A stretch of DNA of 64,000 nucleotides from Conyzicola nivalis (GCF_014639655.1 NZ_BMGB01000002.1:1-64000); one strand, 5' to 3'; numbered from the stretch's first letter, positions 28,161 through 37,277 are shown. The notes: generated from the sequence alone by a model not told the origin. A program made the numbers and translations.

Positions 28161-28718
28161 TTGCATTTTGCCCCTGACACTGAGGCCTCGCTCGAATTCG
28201 TCGTGGCACTCGCGAATACCGACGCCCGCGCGTCCCGCAGTGGCGACGACGAGCTGTCGACGCCGCAGCAGCTCACCGAGCTGGTCGACCTGCACGGCTA
28301 CTCCGGTCGCGTCGACCGGGACGACGCCGAACTCGACGAGGTGCGCGGCGCGCGGGCGCTGTTGCGCACGGTGTGGACGCTTCCCCGCGACGAGGCCGTC
28401 GTCGAGGTGAACGCGATGCTGCGCAGTGCGAACGCGCTTCCCCAGCTCGTCCGCCACGACGGCTACGACTGGCACATGCACGCGACGGCCCCCGACGCGC
28501 CGCTCGCCGAGCGCATCCGCGTCGAAGCTTCGCTCGCGCTGATCGACGTCATCCGCATGAACGAGACGCCGCGTCTGCGGGTGTGTGAGGCGGACGATTG
28601 CGCGGGACTGTTCCTCGACCTGTCGCGCAACGGGTCGAAGCGCTTCTGCAGTGTGCGCTGCGGAAATCGCGTCAACATGATCGCGTTCCGCGAGCGCCGC
28701 GCGGCAGAGGCGGTCTAG
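28161..28718 (+). CDS. CGNR zinc finger protein with ABATE domain (regulator)
   Basis: 185 residues: the N-terminal ABATE domain (to about 130) is followed by a treble-clef finger with C142, C147, C163 and C167, ending in the family CGNR (167-170). Such proteins are thought to be regulators and are commonly found next to EamA exporters, as here. TTG 28161 is supported by GAGGAG 8 nt before. The stop overlaps the stop of the convergent methyltransferase. Confidence 0.85.
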   Translation: MHFAPDTEASLEFVVALANTDARASRSGDDELSTPQQLTELVDLHGYSGRVDRDDAELDEVRGARALLRTVWTLPRDEAVVEVNAMLRSANALPQLVRHDGYDWHMHATAPDAPLAERIRVEASLALIDVIRMNETPRLRVCEADDCAGLFLDLSRNGSKRFCSVRCGNRVNMIAFRERRAAEAV

Positions 28719-29315
28719 ACCCGGCGCGCCCGCACGACGGTGTCGATCGTGTGCGCCCCAGTCGGCGTGCGTTCGACGTCGCCCGCGACCTCGACGATCC
28801 ACTCGGGAGCGGTCAGCCCCAACAGCTCGACGATCTCGTCGGCCGTCTCCATGTGCAGGTGGTCGTGGCCCGCTGCTGCTGCGGCGGCGGCCGCATGGCC
28901 GACCACGAGCAGGGTGCCCTGGTGCGACCGCGTCGGCGGCCACGCGCAGGGTATGGTTCCGCTGGGCGCGGTCGGGAAGGTGCAGGAAAAACGACGAGAC
29001 CAGATCGAAGGTCTCGGTGGTGGGCGAGGCGGCGAGGTCGCGCAGCTCGAACTCGATGCTCGCGCCCGCGGCGGCGGCGTGAGTGCGCGCACGGTCGAGG
29101 GCCACATCCGAGACATCCACCCCCGTTACCGTCCATCCCTGTCCGGCCAGCCAGATCGCGTCCGCGCCCTCGCCGCAGCCCAGGTCGAGGGCGCTGCCCG
29201 GAGCCAGTCGCGCCACTTCGCGCACGAGTGCCGCGTTCGGCTTGCCGCTCCAGATCTGGTCTTTCTCGAGGTAGCGCGCGTTCCATTCGGCCTGGGTGTT
29301 GGGAGGGGTGTGCAT
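28715..29315 (-). pseudogene. SAM-dependent methyltransferase interrupted by a +1 frameshift
   Basis: The first part (from ATG 29315) encodes a class I methyltransferase: NAALVREVARLAPGSALDLG, GCGEGADAIWLAGQG and VTGVDVSD for AdoMet binding, through RVAADAVAPG. The natural continuation, TLLVVGHAA...HLHMETADEIVELLG to the stop at 28715, lies in the next frame. The region is 601 bases (200 codons plus one), and removing one G of GGG at 28917-28919 (minus strand) restores VAPGTLLVVG. It is either a recent inactivating insertion or a sequencing error. Without the shift it would be a normal 199-residue TehB-like enzyme. Confidence 0.8.
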
Positions 29316-29362
29316 AAATCCATCCTCGGGCGCACGCGCCCCAGGCGCCCTATTTATTGCCG

Positions 29363-30130
29363 TTACGGCAACGAGGTAGCGAGCGTCACCGTGCTCGACT
29401 GGAACAGCGGGCTCTCGTCGTCCGGCGCCCAGACCACGGTGAGGGCGAACGCGCCGGCGGGCACGTCGGCGACGAAGTTCGCCCCGGCGCCCGACGCGGC
29501 CTCTTTCGTCACGGGCACCTCGACGCTGTCGGCGTATCCGACGATCGTCTCTGGGGGGCCGGAGATCACGTCGGTCTCGCCGCCTTCGCCGTAGAACGTC
29601 TGGAAGAAGATCATCGGCGCGACTGTGCTGTCGTAGACGCCGTCTTTCGGGTTCTGCCAGGTGAAGGGCCGCTGGCCGGTGGGCGGGACGCCGGGATCGT
29701 CGATGCGCAGCCCGACGTCGGTGTCGCGCACGATCCACGCATCGGCGATGTCGGTCGTCTGTGCGCTGACGAGCTGGAAGCCGTTCTCCGGCCCGTCGGT
29801 CACCACGAGGGGGGCTTCGGCGAAAACTTCGGCGTCGGTCGCGGTGACCGTCTCATTGTCGAGCGAGTACTCGGCGTAGGTTTCGGCCGACGAGTCGTAG
29901 GTCGCCTGGGTCTCCGGCGAGAGCAGTTCCCACGCTCCGCCCTGGTTACCCAGCGCGATCGCGTCGAGGTACTCGGAGACGAGAGCGCTCGCCGGGTCTT
30001 GCGGGTCGGGTTCGACGGTGCCCGACTCGGTCGGAGTCGACGGTGGATAGTCGGTGCCGCACCCCGCAAGCAGGGCGATCAATGCGACCGCGGATGTCGC
30101 GGTCAGGACGTTCCTCAGCGAAGTCGTCAT
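29363..30130 (-). CDS. Lipoprotein of unknown function
   Basis: 255 residues with a lipoprotein signal (hydrophobic 8-20, LLAGC with C24) and a Pro/Thr/Glu linker. A domain from about 50 starts SALVSEYLDAIALGNQGGAWELLSPE, a pattern of NTF2-like or DUF4878-like exported domains. A second beta-rich part follows to the end (FALTVVWAPDDESPLFQSSTVT). No name can be given. It is a single leftward gene with a leaderless-type start. Confidence 0.8.
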   Translation of the reverse strand: MTTSLRNVLTATSAVALIALLAGCGTDYPPSTPTESGTVEPDPQDPASALVSEYLDAIALGNQGGAWELLSPETQATYDSSAETYAEYSLDNETVTATDAEVFAEAPLVVTDGPENGFQLVSAQTTDIADAWIVRDTDVGLRIDDPGVPPTGQRPFTWQNPKDGVYDSTVAPMIFFQTFYGEGGETDVISGPPETIVGYADSVEVPVTKEAASGAGANFVADVPAGAFALTVVWAPDDESPLFQSSTVTLATSLP

Positions 30131-30142
30131 CCTTCCAGCCTA
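30131..30142 (-). promoter_or_regulatory. Leaderless promoter (-10 TAGGCT) of the lipoprotein gene
   Basis: Minus strand TAGGCT (30142-30137) is followed by GGAAGG and the ATG at 30130. GGAAGG touches the ATG, too close to act as a ribosome site. Confidence 0.45.
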
Positions 30143-30221
30143 CGTTCGCGGCCGAAGGATGGCGGTGTTTGTCAGTCAAGACTCAGCGGCATCACGGCCG
30201 CGGCCACGCCGCGCGACCGCC

Positions 30222-30232
30222 TACAGTAAAAC
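30222..30232 (+). promoter_or_regulatory. Leaderless promoter (-10 TACAGT) of the SulP gene
   Basis: TACAGT at 30222-30227, then 5 nt, then GTG 30233. Spacing is one base shorter than the other examples in the window. Confidence 0.35.
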
Positions 30233-31741
30233 GTGCCCAGAACCGCCCTCACCGCGCGCGAGCTCAACGCCCGCGGCCGCCTCCCGCTCCGCGCCGTCCT
30301 CCGCAACCCGGCGCTCATCGGCACAGAGGCGCTCGCCGGAGCCGTCACAGTGCTCGCGCTGATCCCCGAGGTGATCTCCTTCGCGATCATCGCGGGAGTC
30401 GACCCCGTGAACGCCCTCGTGGCATCCGCGGTTCTGACGATCACCATGTCGATCCTCGGCGGCCGCAGCGCGATGGTCACGGCGGCGGCCGGCTCGGTTG
30501 CCCTCGTAGTCGCGCCGCTCGTGCACTCCGAGGGCGTGGAATACCTGCTGCCGACGGTTATTCTCGCGGGCGTGATCCAGATCGTGTTCGGCGTCACGGG
30601 GCTCGCCAAGGTGATGCGCTACATCCCCCGCTCGGTCATGATCGGGTTCGTCAACGCGCTGGGCATCCTGATCTTCGTCGCCCAGGTCGCCAGCCTCATC
30701 GACGTGCCGTGGCAGGTCTACCCGCTCTTCGTGCTCACGCTGCTGATCATCTGGCTGTTCCCCAAGATCACGACGCACGTGCCGGCGCCGCTCGTGGCGA
30801 TCGTCGCCGTGACAACGCTCACCGTCGCCGTGGGCATCACGGTGCCGACCGTCGGCGACGAGGGCCACGTGACCGGCGGACTGCCCGGCATCACGCCGTT
30901 CGGTGTGCCGCTCACCCTCGACACCCTGCTGCTCATCGCACCGACGGCCATCGCCGTCGCGTTCGTCGGGCTGATCGAGACGCTGCTCACCGCGAAACTG
31001 GTCGACGACATGACCGACAGCCCGTCGTCGAAGAAGCGCGAGTCGTGGGGGCTGGGCGTCGCGAATATCCTCGCCGGGTTCTGGGGCGGGGTCGCGGGCT
31101 GCGCCATGATCGGTCAGACGGTGGTCAACGTGAAGATCGGACGCGCCCGCACCCGCCTGTCGACGCTGTTCGCCGGCGTTTTCCTGCTGCTCTTCGTGGC
31201 GGTGCTGTCGAACGTGATGGCCGTCATCCCGATGGTCTCGCTCGCCGCCGTGATGATGGTGGTCGCGGTGCGCACCGTCGACTGGCGTTCGGTTCGGCCG
31301 AGCGTCGTGAGGCGGATGCCACGTTCCGAAACCATCGTGATGGTGGTCACCGTGGCGACCGTCGTTATCACGAGCAACCTCGCGATCGGCGTCGGCGTGG
31401 GCGCGGTGCTGGCCGCCCTGCTGTTGCTGCAGCGGGCGTCGCGCGCGTTCGGCGTCAGCCGCATCGTCGCGGCCGACGGCGCGAGCGTCGAGTACCTGGT
31501 GCGCGGGGCGCTGTTCTTCGCGTCGAGCAACGAGCTCGCCGACCACTTCCACTTCACCGCCGACCCGCCGCGCGTGATCATCGACTTCGCCGAGTCGCGC
31601 ATTTGGGACGCCTCGAGCGTCGCCGCCCTCGACGCGATCGGGGAGAAGTACCGCGCGGAGGGCTCGACGGTCGAGGTGCGCGGCCTCGACGAACGCAGCG
31701 CGCGCCTGCACGCGAGCATGAGCGGACACCTGAACCCGTGA
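30233..31741 (+). CDS. SulP family anion transporter with STAS domain
   Basis: 502 residues. A membrane domain of about 12-14 helices (to about 400) carries SulP features (GTEALAGAVTVLALIPEVISFAIIAGV near the N-terminus, GGRSAMVTAAAGSVALV, ARTRLSTLFAGVF). It is followed by a cytoplasmic STAS domain (PPRVIIDFAESRIWDASSVAALDAI). Sulfate, bicarbonate or another anion is possible. The start is GTG. Its TGA overlaps the GTG of a possible 40-codon gene. Confidence 0.92.
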   Translation: MPRTALTARELNARGRLPLRAVLRNPALIGTEALAGAVTVLALIPEVISFAIIAGVDPVNALVASAVLTITMSILGGRSAMVTAAAGSVALVVAPLVHSEGVEYLLPTVILAGVIQIVFGVTGLAKVMRYIPRSVMIGFVNALGILIFVAQVASLIDVPWQVYPLFVLTLLIIWLFPKITTHVPAPLVAIVAVTTLTVAVGITVPTVGDEGHVTGGLPGITPFGVPLTLDTLLLIAPTAIAVAFVGLIETLLTAKLVDDMTDSPSSKKRESWGLGVANILAGFWGGVAGCAMIGQTVVNVKIGRARTRLSTLFAGVFLLLFVAVLSNVMAVIPMVSLAAVMMVVAVRTVDWRSVRPSVVRRMPRSETIVMVVTVATVVITSNLAIGVGVGAVLAALLLLQRASRAFGVSRIVAADGASVEYLVRGALFFASSNELADHFHFTADPPRVIIDFAESRIWDASSVAALDAIGEKYRAEGSTVEVRGLDERSARLHASMSGHLNP

Positions 31742-31860
31742 CCACGACGATCGACTGCCGTGCCGTCCTCTTCGCGCGCGACCTGCCGCGCGTCCGCGAC
31801 TACTCGCAGATCACCGCGACGGTGACGGGCGGCCGGATCACATTGACCATCGCCGGTTGA
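31738..31860 (+). CDS. Possible 40-residue peptide coupled to the SulP gene
   Basis: A GTG overlapping the SulP stop (GTGA) opens a frame of 40 codons, beginning TTTIDCRAVLFARDLPRVRDY and ending GGRITLTIAG. The overlap form and coding-like codon use suggest translation, but there is no ribosome site and no known family, so this is tentative. Confidence 0.35.
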   Translation: MTTTIDCRAVLFARDLPRVRDYSQITATVTGGRITLTIAG

Positions 31861-31901
31861 GTAGCGGAATAAACGCTCAGGTCGGGGTGATTGGCTCCAG
31901 T

Positions 31902-32729
31902 GTGACCACCCAGACCCCGCCGGCCCGCGCCGCCCGGCCCCAGATCGTTCTGTCCGTCGTCCGCACCGAGTGGCTCGCGCCCCGCATGGTGCGCGTCGTC
32001 GCGGGAGGACCCGGCTTCGACGACCTGTCGGCGAGCGACTTCACCGACCGGTACACGAAGCTCGTCTTCGTCAGACCCGAACTCGGGCTCGAGCCGCCGT
32101 ACGACATTCCCGCGCTGCGTGACTCGCTGCCGCAAGAGCACTGGCCTGTCGTGCGCACCTACACGATCCGGTCGGTCGACTACGAGTCGCGCGAGATCGC
32201 CGTCGACTTCGTGGTGCACGGCACCGAGGGGGTCGCCGGACCGTGGGCGGCGAACGCCCGGCCCGGCGACCCGCTCGTGCTCGCGGGTGTGGGCGGCGGC
32301 TACTCGCCGAGCCCGCAGACCGGGTGGCACGTGCTCGCCGGCGACGAATCCGCGATCCCGGCGATCTCGTCGGCGATCGGCGCGCTCGCTCCAAACGCGC
32401 GCGGCATCGTGCACATCGAGGTCGAAGACGCCTCCGACGAGCACCAGCTCGAGGCGCCGGTGGGGGTGGCCGTCAACTGGATCCACCGCGGGCACGACCG
32501 CGACGCCTCGCTGCTCGCCGCCGCGATAGACGCCGCCGAGTGGCCGGATGACACGGTGCAGGTGTTCGCCCACGGGGAGCGCGAGGCGATGAAGGCCGTG
32601 CGTGCGGTGCTCGCCGAGCGGGGTGTGCCGCGCGAACGCTTCTCGCTCTCCGGCTACTGGGCCTACGGGCGCACCGAAGACCGGTTCCAGGCCGAGAAGC
32701 GCGAGCCGATCGGCAAGATCGCCGACTGA
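31902..32729 (+). CDS. Siderophore-interacting protein (FAD ferric-chelate reductase)
   Basis: 275 residues of the ViuB/SIP family: an N-terminal FAD-binding beta barrel with the flavin motif RTYTIRSVD, and a C-terminal NAD(P)H-binding part (WHVLAGDESAIPAISSAI, VFAHGEREAMKAVR) ending SLSGYWAYGRTEDRFQAEKREPIG. It likely releases iron from ferric siderophores by reduction in the cytoplasm. No siderophore importer lies nearby. GTG 31902 gives the usual family start; GTG 31887 and TTG 31857 are in frame and cannot be excluded. Confidence 0.88.
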   Translation: MTTQTPPARAARPQIVLSVVRTEWLAPRMVRVVAGGPGFDDLSASDFTDRYTKLVFVRPELGLEPPYDIPALRDSLPQEHWPVVRTYTIRSVDYESREIAVDFVVHGTEGVAGPWAANARPGDPLVLAGVGGGYSPSPQTGWHVLAGDESAIPAISSAIGALAPNARGIVHIEVEDASDEHQLEAPVGVAVNWIHRGHDRDASLLAAAIDAAEWPDDTVQVFAHGEREAMKAVRAVLAERGVPRERFSLSGYWAYGRTEDRFQAEKREPIGKIAD

Positions 32730-32757
32730 CTGGCCGCGACCGGCTCGACCCGCTCGG

Positions 32758-34041
32758 TCAGCCGAAGACCGCCCAGCCGTGCGGAGGCACCGACGCTCCG
32801 TCGGAGTCTCCGGCCAGCAACTCCAGGTCCGCGCTCGCCTGATCGAGAGCAAGCGCCTCGTCGCCCAGGTTCAGCGCGACCACGATGCGCTCGCTGCCGT
32901 CGGTCACCTCGAACACGTAGCCGGTGTTGCTCAGGGCGATACTCGTGCTGGTCGCGGCGTGCAGCCAGGGGTGCCGCCTGCGGAGTCCGACGAGTTCCTG
33001 GTGCAGCGCGAGGACGTCGTTCCCGGTGTCGGCGAGCTCCTCGGGGGTGGCCGGATACGCGGGGCGGATCGCGTCGTCGCCGCCGACCCGCTCCTCCTTG
33101 AGGCCCTCGAGGCCGCGCTCGTCGCCGTAGTAGACCGCCGGTGTGCCGCCGAGGGTGAAGAGCAGCACAAGAGCGTGCGCCCGGTGCCGCTCGTCGGTGA
33201 TCTGGGTGGCGAGGCGGGTCACGTCGTGATTGCCGACGAACGTGTACGGCACGAACGTGTCGAGGAATTCATTGTGCCGCTGCAGCGCCCAGTCGAGTTC
33301 GAAGAAGTTCGCCTCGGCGATCGAGTGCCAGACCGCCTGCCAGAGCTCGTACTGCGTCACGCTGTCGAGACCGCCGTCGCGCACGAAGCCCGCATAGTCG
33401 CCGTGCAGCACCTCGCCGAGCACGTACACGTCGGGGTGCTGCTCGCGCACCGCGGGAAGCACCGATGCCCAGAACCCGGCCGGCACCGAGTAGGCGGCGT
33501 CGAGTCGCCAGGCGTCGATGCCCCGCTCGAGCCAGTGGCGCATCACGGAGCTCACGTACTGGGCGACATCGGGGTTGCCATGGTCGAGGGCGACCAGGGC
33601 GCCGTGGCCCTCGAACACCTCCAGCTCGCCGGTGTCCGTCTGGCGGAACAGGGCCCGCTCGGGCGCGGAGGGGTCGCTCAGGGCGGCCTGCAGCGGCGCG
33701 AACTCGCGGCCGACATGGTTGAAGACGCCGTCGAGCATGACGCGGATGCCACGAGAATGGGCCGCCTCGATGAGATGTTCCAGGTCGGCGGTGGTTCCTA
33801 GGCGCGGGTCCACCTCGAAGTAGTCGATGGTGTCGTACCCGTGCGTGCTCGACCGGAACACCGGTCCGAGCGCCAGCCCGTTCGCGCCCAGCGCGAGCAG
33901 GTAGTCCAGCCACGACTCGAGCTGCAGCAGGGTGTGGGTCGGGGTGCGGTCCTGCCCGGTGGTGTCGGCGCCGACGAAGCCGAGCGGGTAGACGTGCCAC
34001 CAGATGACGTGTTCGGTCCAGTCGGGTGTTGATCGTGACAT
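32758..34041 (-). CDS. Glycoside hydrolase family 13 (alpha-amylase type)
   Basis: 427 residues with all GH13 regions: DGVFNH (104-109), WRLDAAYSV with nucleophile D181, LGEVLHGD with acid/base E210, and FVGNHD with D273. The C-terminal beta domain is short (about 340-427). There is no signal peptide, so it acts in the cytoplasm, probably on maltodextrin, trehalose or a related oligosaccharide. GAAAGAAG precedes the ATG. It is a lone gene, with no other starch or trehalose genes nearby. Confidence 0.92.
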   Translation of the reverse strand: MSRSTPDWTEHVIWWHVYPLGFVGADTTGQDRTPTHTLLQLESWLDYLLALGANGLALGPVFRSSTHGYDTIDYFEVDPRLGTTADLEHLIEAAHSRGIRVMLDGVFNHVGREFAPLQAALSDPSAPERALFRQTDTGELEVFEGHGALVALDHGNPDVAQYVSSVMRHWLERGIDAWRLDAAYSVPAGFWASVLPAVREQHPDVYVLGEVLHGDYAGFVRDGGLDSVTQYELWQAVWHSIAEANFFELDWALQRHNEFLDTFVPYTFVGNHDVTRLATQITDERHRAHALVLLFTLGGTPAVYYGDERGLEGLKEERVGGDDAIRPAYPATPEELADTGNDVLALHQELVGLRRRHPWLHAATSTSIALSNTGYVFEVTDGSERIVVALNLGDEALALDQASADLELLAGDSDGASVPPHGWAVFG

Positions 34042-34095
34042 GGTCTTCTTTCCAGGCGGCCGACTTCGAGCCTAACCGTGTCGACGCGAGCGCCT

Positions 34096-34107
34096 TACGC
34101 TGGTCGG
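34096..34107 (+). promoter_or_regulatory. Leaderless promoter (-10 TACGCT) of the DUF72 gene
   Basis: TACGCT at 34096-34101, 6 nt, GTG 34108. Confidence 0.45.
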
Positions 34108-34830
34108 GTGAACACCCGCATCGGCACTTCCGGCTGGAGCTACGACCACTGGGAGAACGTGCTCTACCGCCCGGGACTGGCGGCGCGGGACCGCCTTGCC
34201 GCCTATGTCGAGCGCTTCGACACCGTCGAACTCAACGCGAGTTTCTACCGCTGGCCGCGCGATACGACCTTCGCGGGGTGGCAGCGTCGGCTGCCGGCAG
34301 GTTTCCAGCTCTCGGTGAAGGCGCCGCGGGGGCTCACCCACGCGAAGAAGCTCTACGACCCCGGAGTGTGGATCGAGCGTATCGCGCGCTGCTGGCACGA
34401 ACTCGGCGACAAACGCGCCGTGCTGGTCGTGCAGCTGCCGCCGAATCTGCCGCGCGACGACGCCCGACTCGACTACTTCCTGGCCGAGCTGCCCGACTGG
34501 ATCCGCGTCACGGTGGAGTTCCGCCATCCGAGCTGGCACGTCGAGGAGGTCTTCGAACTGCTCGAACGCCACGGGGCCGCCTACTGCGTGATGAGCGGCG
34601 CCGGCCTGCCCTGCATCCTGCGCGCCACCGCGCCGTTCGTCTACGTGCGGTTGCACGGTCCCGACCGGGGCACCCTCTACGGGGGCTCCTACTCCGACGA
34701 CGATCTGGCCTGGTGGGCCGACCGTATCCGCGAGTGGGAGAACGACGGCCGCGACGTGTTCGCGTACTTCAACAACGACGGCGGCGGCAACGCGGTGCGC
34801 AATGCCGAGACACTGCGCCGGTTGCTCTGA
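34108..34830 (+). CDS. DUF72 domain protein
   Basis: 240 residues with the family marks: IGTSGWSYDHW at the start, TVELNASFYRWP, FQLSVKAPRGLTHAKKL, EFRHPSWHVEEV and YVRLHG. The structure known for the family is a TIM barrel with a possible metal- or nucleic-acid-related role, but the biochemical function is unsettled. GTG 34108 is used because earlier residues do not fit the family. Confidence 0.88.
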   Translation: MNTRIGTSGWSYDHWENVLYRPGLAARDRLAAYVERFDTVELNASFYRWPRDTTFAGWQRRLPAGFQLSVKAPRGLTHAKKLYDPGVWIERIARCWHELGDKRAVLVVQLPPNLPRDDARLDYFLAELPDWIRVTVEFRHPSWHVEEVFELLERHGAAYCVMSGAGLPCILRATAPFVYVRLHGPDRGTLYGGSYSDDDLAWWADRIREWENDGRDVFAYFNNDGGGNAVRNAETLRRLL

Positions 34831-34845
34831 CACCAGAATGGACGC

Positions 34846-36057
34846 ATGAATCCTCTCCGCGTGGTGCTGGGCACCCCGAGCGCTGTCTATCTGCTGGCGA
34901 GTTCGCTGGTCGGCCGGTTGCCGAGCGCGATGGCGGCCCTCGCGATCGTGCAGCTCGTGCGCCTGCAGGGCGGCGACTACGCCCTCGCCGGAACGATGAC
35001 CGCGGTCTACATCGTCGCGGGCGCGGTGGGCCAGCCGGTGCTCGGCCGCGTGGTCGACCGGACCGGGCAGACGCTCGTGCTTGTCGTGGCGGCAGTGGTC
35101 AGCTCGCTCGGATTCGTGGTGGTCGCGGCCTGTGCCGCCGAGGCTCCCGTTCTCGCCCTCCTCGGGGCCATTCTCGCCGGCCTGTTCACCCCGCCGCTCG
35201 AGCCGTCGCTGCGGTCGCTCTGGCCGCGCATCGTGCCGGAGGGGCGCCCGCTCAAGGCCGCGTTCAGCCTCGACGCCGGTGCCCAGGAACTCGTCTTCAT
35301 CGTCGGGCCGCTGCTCACCGTGCTCGGCATCTCGGCCTTCGGTGCCACCGGCAACGTGCTCTTCGCGGCCGCGCTCGGCTTGGCCGGCACGGTCGCCTTC
35401 GCGCTGAATCGCGTGTCGCGCACCGCCGGAGCGTCGGAGAATCCGGATGCGCCGCGGCTGTCCCCGGTGCGGAGCGCGCGTTTCCGCCGGCTCGTCGCCT
35501 TCACCTTCGGCGTCGGCATCCCCGTCGGGGTGCTGACCATCTCGGTCACCGTGTTCGGCGAGCGTCACGGCATCGAGGGCTTCGCCGGGTGGGCTCTCGC
35601 CGCCAACGCGTTCGGGGCGCTGGTCGGAGCGACGACGCTGGCGCTGCGTCCGCTCCGGCGCGCCCCGCAGCGCCTGCTCGCCCGGTGCGGACTGCTGCTC
35701 GCCGCTTTCTACCTGCCGCTGGCGCTCGCGGAGCTGCCGCCCGCGGTCTGGCTCGCGCTCGCGGTCGTCGCCGGCTTTATGCTGCCGCCGACCCTCGCCC
35801 AGATCTTCGAGTCGGTGGCGCACGTGGCCGACCGTGGCTCGCTCACCGAAGCGAACGCCTGGGTCGTGAGTGCGATGAGCGTGGGGGTCGCGGCGGGCAC
35901 ACTCGGCGGCGGGCTCGTCGCCGGCCTCGAGTTCGCCGTGCCGGTCATGGTGCTCGGCGGCTCGGTCGCGACCGCGCTGCTCGCCCTGCTCGTGCTGCCG
36001 GCACGCATGACCACGCCCTCTCAGCAGCCCGCACCGGTGGGGTCGGCGGCGGGCTGA
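34846..36057 (+). CDS. MFS transporter
   Basis: 403 residues with about 12 hydrophobic helices and the MFS motif A variant GQPVLGRVVDRTGQT between TM2 and TM3. It ends in a short polar tail. The substrate is unknown. It begins 15 nt after the DUF72 stop. CAGAAT-GGACGC-ATG ahead is a near-match to the leaderless pattern used elsewhere in the window. Confidence 0.87.
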   Translation: MNPLRVVLGTPSAVYLLASSLVGRLPSAMAALAIVQLVRLQGGDYALAGTMTAVYIVAGAVGQPVLGRVVDRTGQTLVLVVAAVVSSLGFVVVAACAAEAPVLALLGAILAGLFTPPLEPSLRSLWPRIVPEGRPLKAAFSLDAGAQELVFIVGPLLTVLGISAFGATGNVLFAAALGLAGTVAFALNRVSRTAGASENPDAPRLSPVRSARFRRLVAFTFGVGIPVGVLTISVTVFGERHGIEGFAGWALAANAFGALVGATTLALRPLRRAPQRLLARCGLLLAAFYLPLALAELPPAVWLALAVVAGFMLPPTLAQIFESVAHVADRGSLTEANAWVVSAMSVGVAAGTLGGGLVAGLEFAVPVMVLGGSVATALLALLVLPARMTTPSQQPAPVGSAAG

Positions 36058-36107
36058 GTCCCGCGCGGGGAGCGCCCGGCACGCGGCATCCGCGGTTCGT
36101 CTGCTTC

Positions 36108-36605
36108 TTAGGCGGCCAGCTGCTTTTCGAAGCAGAGGGAGAACGGGATGGTCTCGATGTACGGCTCGTAGATCGGGATGGGCGTGTATCCGACCCGTTC
36201 GTAGAGCGCCACGGCGTCGGGCTGGCGGTCGCCGGTCTGCAGGATCAGGCGCCGGGCGCCGCCCGCGGTGGCGAGCCGCTCGAGGTGGGTCATCAGCGCC
36301 CGGCCGATGCCGCGGCCGCGCTGGCCGTCGACGACGATGACGCGCTTGACCTCCCAGTCGTCGCCGAGCAGCCGAAGCGCGGCGTGGGCGAGCGGCGTGC
36401 CGTCGGCGTCGATCACGAGCACCGTCGCTTTCACGAGCGTCGGGTCGACGGCGAGCGAAACGCGGCGGCGCTCGGTGATTTCCGCCGGCTCGGGTTCGGG
36501 GCGGTGGTAGCGCACCGTCATCTCGGCGTCCATCGCGTCGCGCAGTGCCACGGCGCGTGGGTCGTCCCACTCCACGGATTCGAAGGTGAAGTCGGTGTTG
36601 CTCAT
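36108..36605 (-). CDS. GNAT family N-acetyltransferase
   Basis: 165 residues with the acetyl-CoA loop RGRGIGRALM near 93-102 after the strand KRVIVVDGQ, then LILQTGDRQPDAVALYERVGY. The N-terminal third (DDPRAVALRDAMDAEMTVRY) is as in PapA/AttT-like GNATs. The acceptor substrate is unknown. It is convergent with the MFS gene. Confidence 0.85.
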   Translation of the reverse strand: MSNTDFTFESVEWDDPRAVALRDAMDAEMTVRYHRPEPEPAEITERRRVSLAVDPTLVKATVLVIDADGTPLAHAALRLLGDDWEVKRVIVVDGQRGRGIGRALMTHLERLATAGGARRLILQTGDRQPDAVALYERVGYTPIPIYEPYIETIPFSLCFEKQLAA

Positions 36606-36662
36606 GCGTGCTCAATCTGCTCGGAACGGGGGAGGGCCAGATCGAGCGTAGGTGAAAAGCGC

Positions 36663-36697
36663 GGGTCCCGCCCGCCGTCGTCGGGCGGGCGGGGCCC
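36663..36697 (-). terminator. Terminator of the FMN reductase gene
   Basis: A GC-rich stem 36663-36677 with 36682-36697 has a small loop. On the minus strand it is followed shortly by GCTTTT. It begins 8 bases beyond the leftward gene. Confidence 0.7.
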
Positions 36698-36704
36698 TGC
36701 CGAG

Positions 36705-37277
36705 TCAGGCCGCGAGTACCTCGGCGCGGAGCGGCTCGAGGGCCTTCGACCACGCCACGACGCCGTCGAGGGCCTTGCCCAGGTTCTGCACCTGGTACTG
36801 CGAGGGCGTGAGCTCGGTGAAGTTCGCGAAGTCGTTCATCAGCGAGAGCGCGACCTGGTGCCGCACGGTGGCGATCTCGAGCTCGGCGGCGATGAGGCGC
36901 AGGTGCTCGACGGCACGCGAGCCGCCGACTCCGCCGTAGCCGACGAACGCGGCGGCCTTGTTGTTCCACTCCGCGAAGAGGTAGTCGATGGCGTTCTTCA
37001 GTACCGCCGACGTCGAGTGGTTGTACTCAGGCGTGACGAACACGAAGCCGTCGAGGCTCGCGATCTTCTCGCTCCACGCCGTGACCTGTTCGTTCTCCGA
37101 TGGCTTCCAGGCGGGGGAGATCTCCTCGTCGAAGAAGGGCAGCGGGTAGTCGCGCAGGTCGACGAGTTCGAACTCGGCGTCGTCGCGCTGGGAGGCGGCG
37201 TCGAGAACCCACTTTGCCACGTCCTCGCTCTTGCGGCCGGGACGGGTGCTGCCGAGGATGATGCCGATGCGTGTCAT
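36705..37277 (-). CDS. NADPH-dependent FMN reductase
   Basis: 190-residue flavodoxin-like protein: phosphate loop GSTRPGRKSEDVAKWV, FVTPEYNHSTSAVLKNAIDYL and GYGGVGGSRAVEHLR, all standard for the FMN_red family (chromate/quinone reductase type). ATG 37277 has AAGGAG about 11 nt ahead; upstream in-frame residues are not family-like. Confidence 0.9.
   Translation of the reverse strand: MTRIGIILGSTRPGRKSEDVAKWVLDAASQRDDAEFELVDLRDYPLPFFDEEISPAWKPSENEQVTAWSEKIASLDGFVFVTPEYNHSTSAVLKNAIDYLFAEWNNKAAAFVGYGGVGGSRAVEHLRLIAAELEIATVRHQVALSLMNDFANFTELTPSQYQVQNLGKALDGVVAWSKALEPLRAEVLAA

Noticed and set aside
28122-28179. Direct repeat TGCCCCTGACA at 28122-28132 and 28169-28179 near the CGNR start as an operator pair
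   Set aside because: Two 11-bp copies 47 bp apart, one within the coding start; no symmetry and no second example to support regulation.
34072-36969. A 965-codon leftward frame covering DUF72 and an MFS gene
   Set aside because: Arg/Gly/Pro-rich shadow of two well-supported rightward genes.
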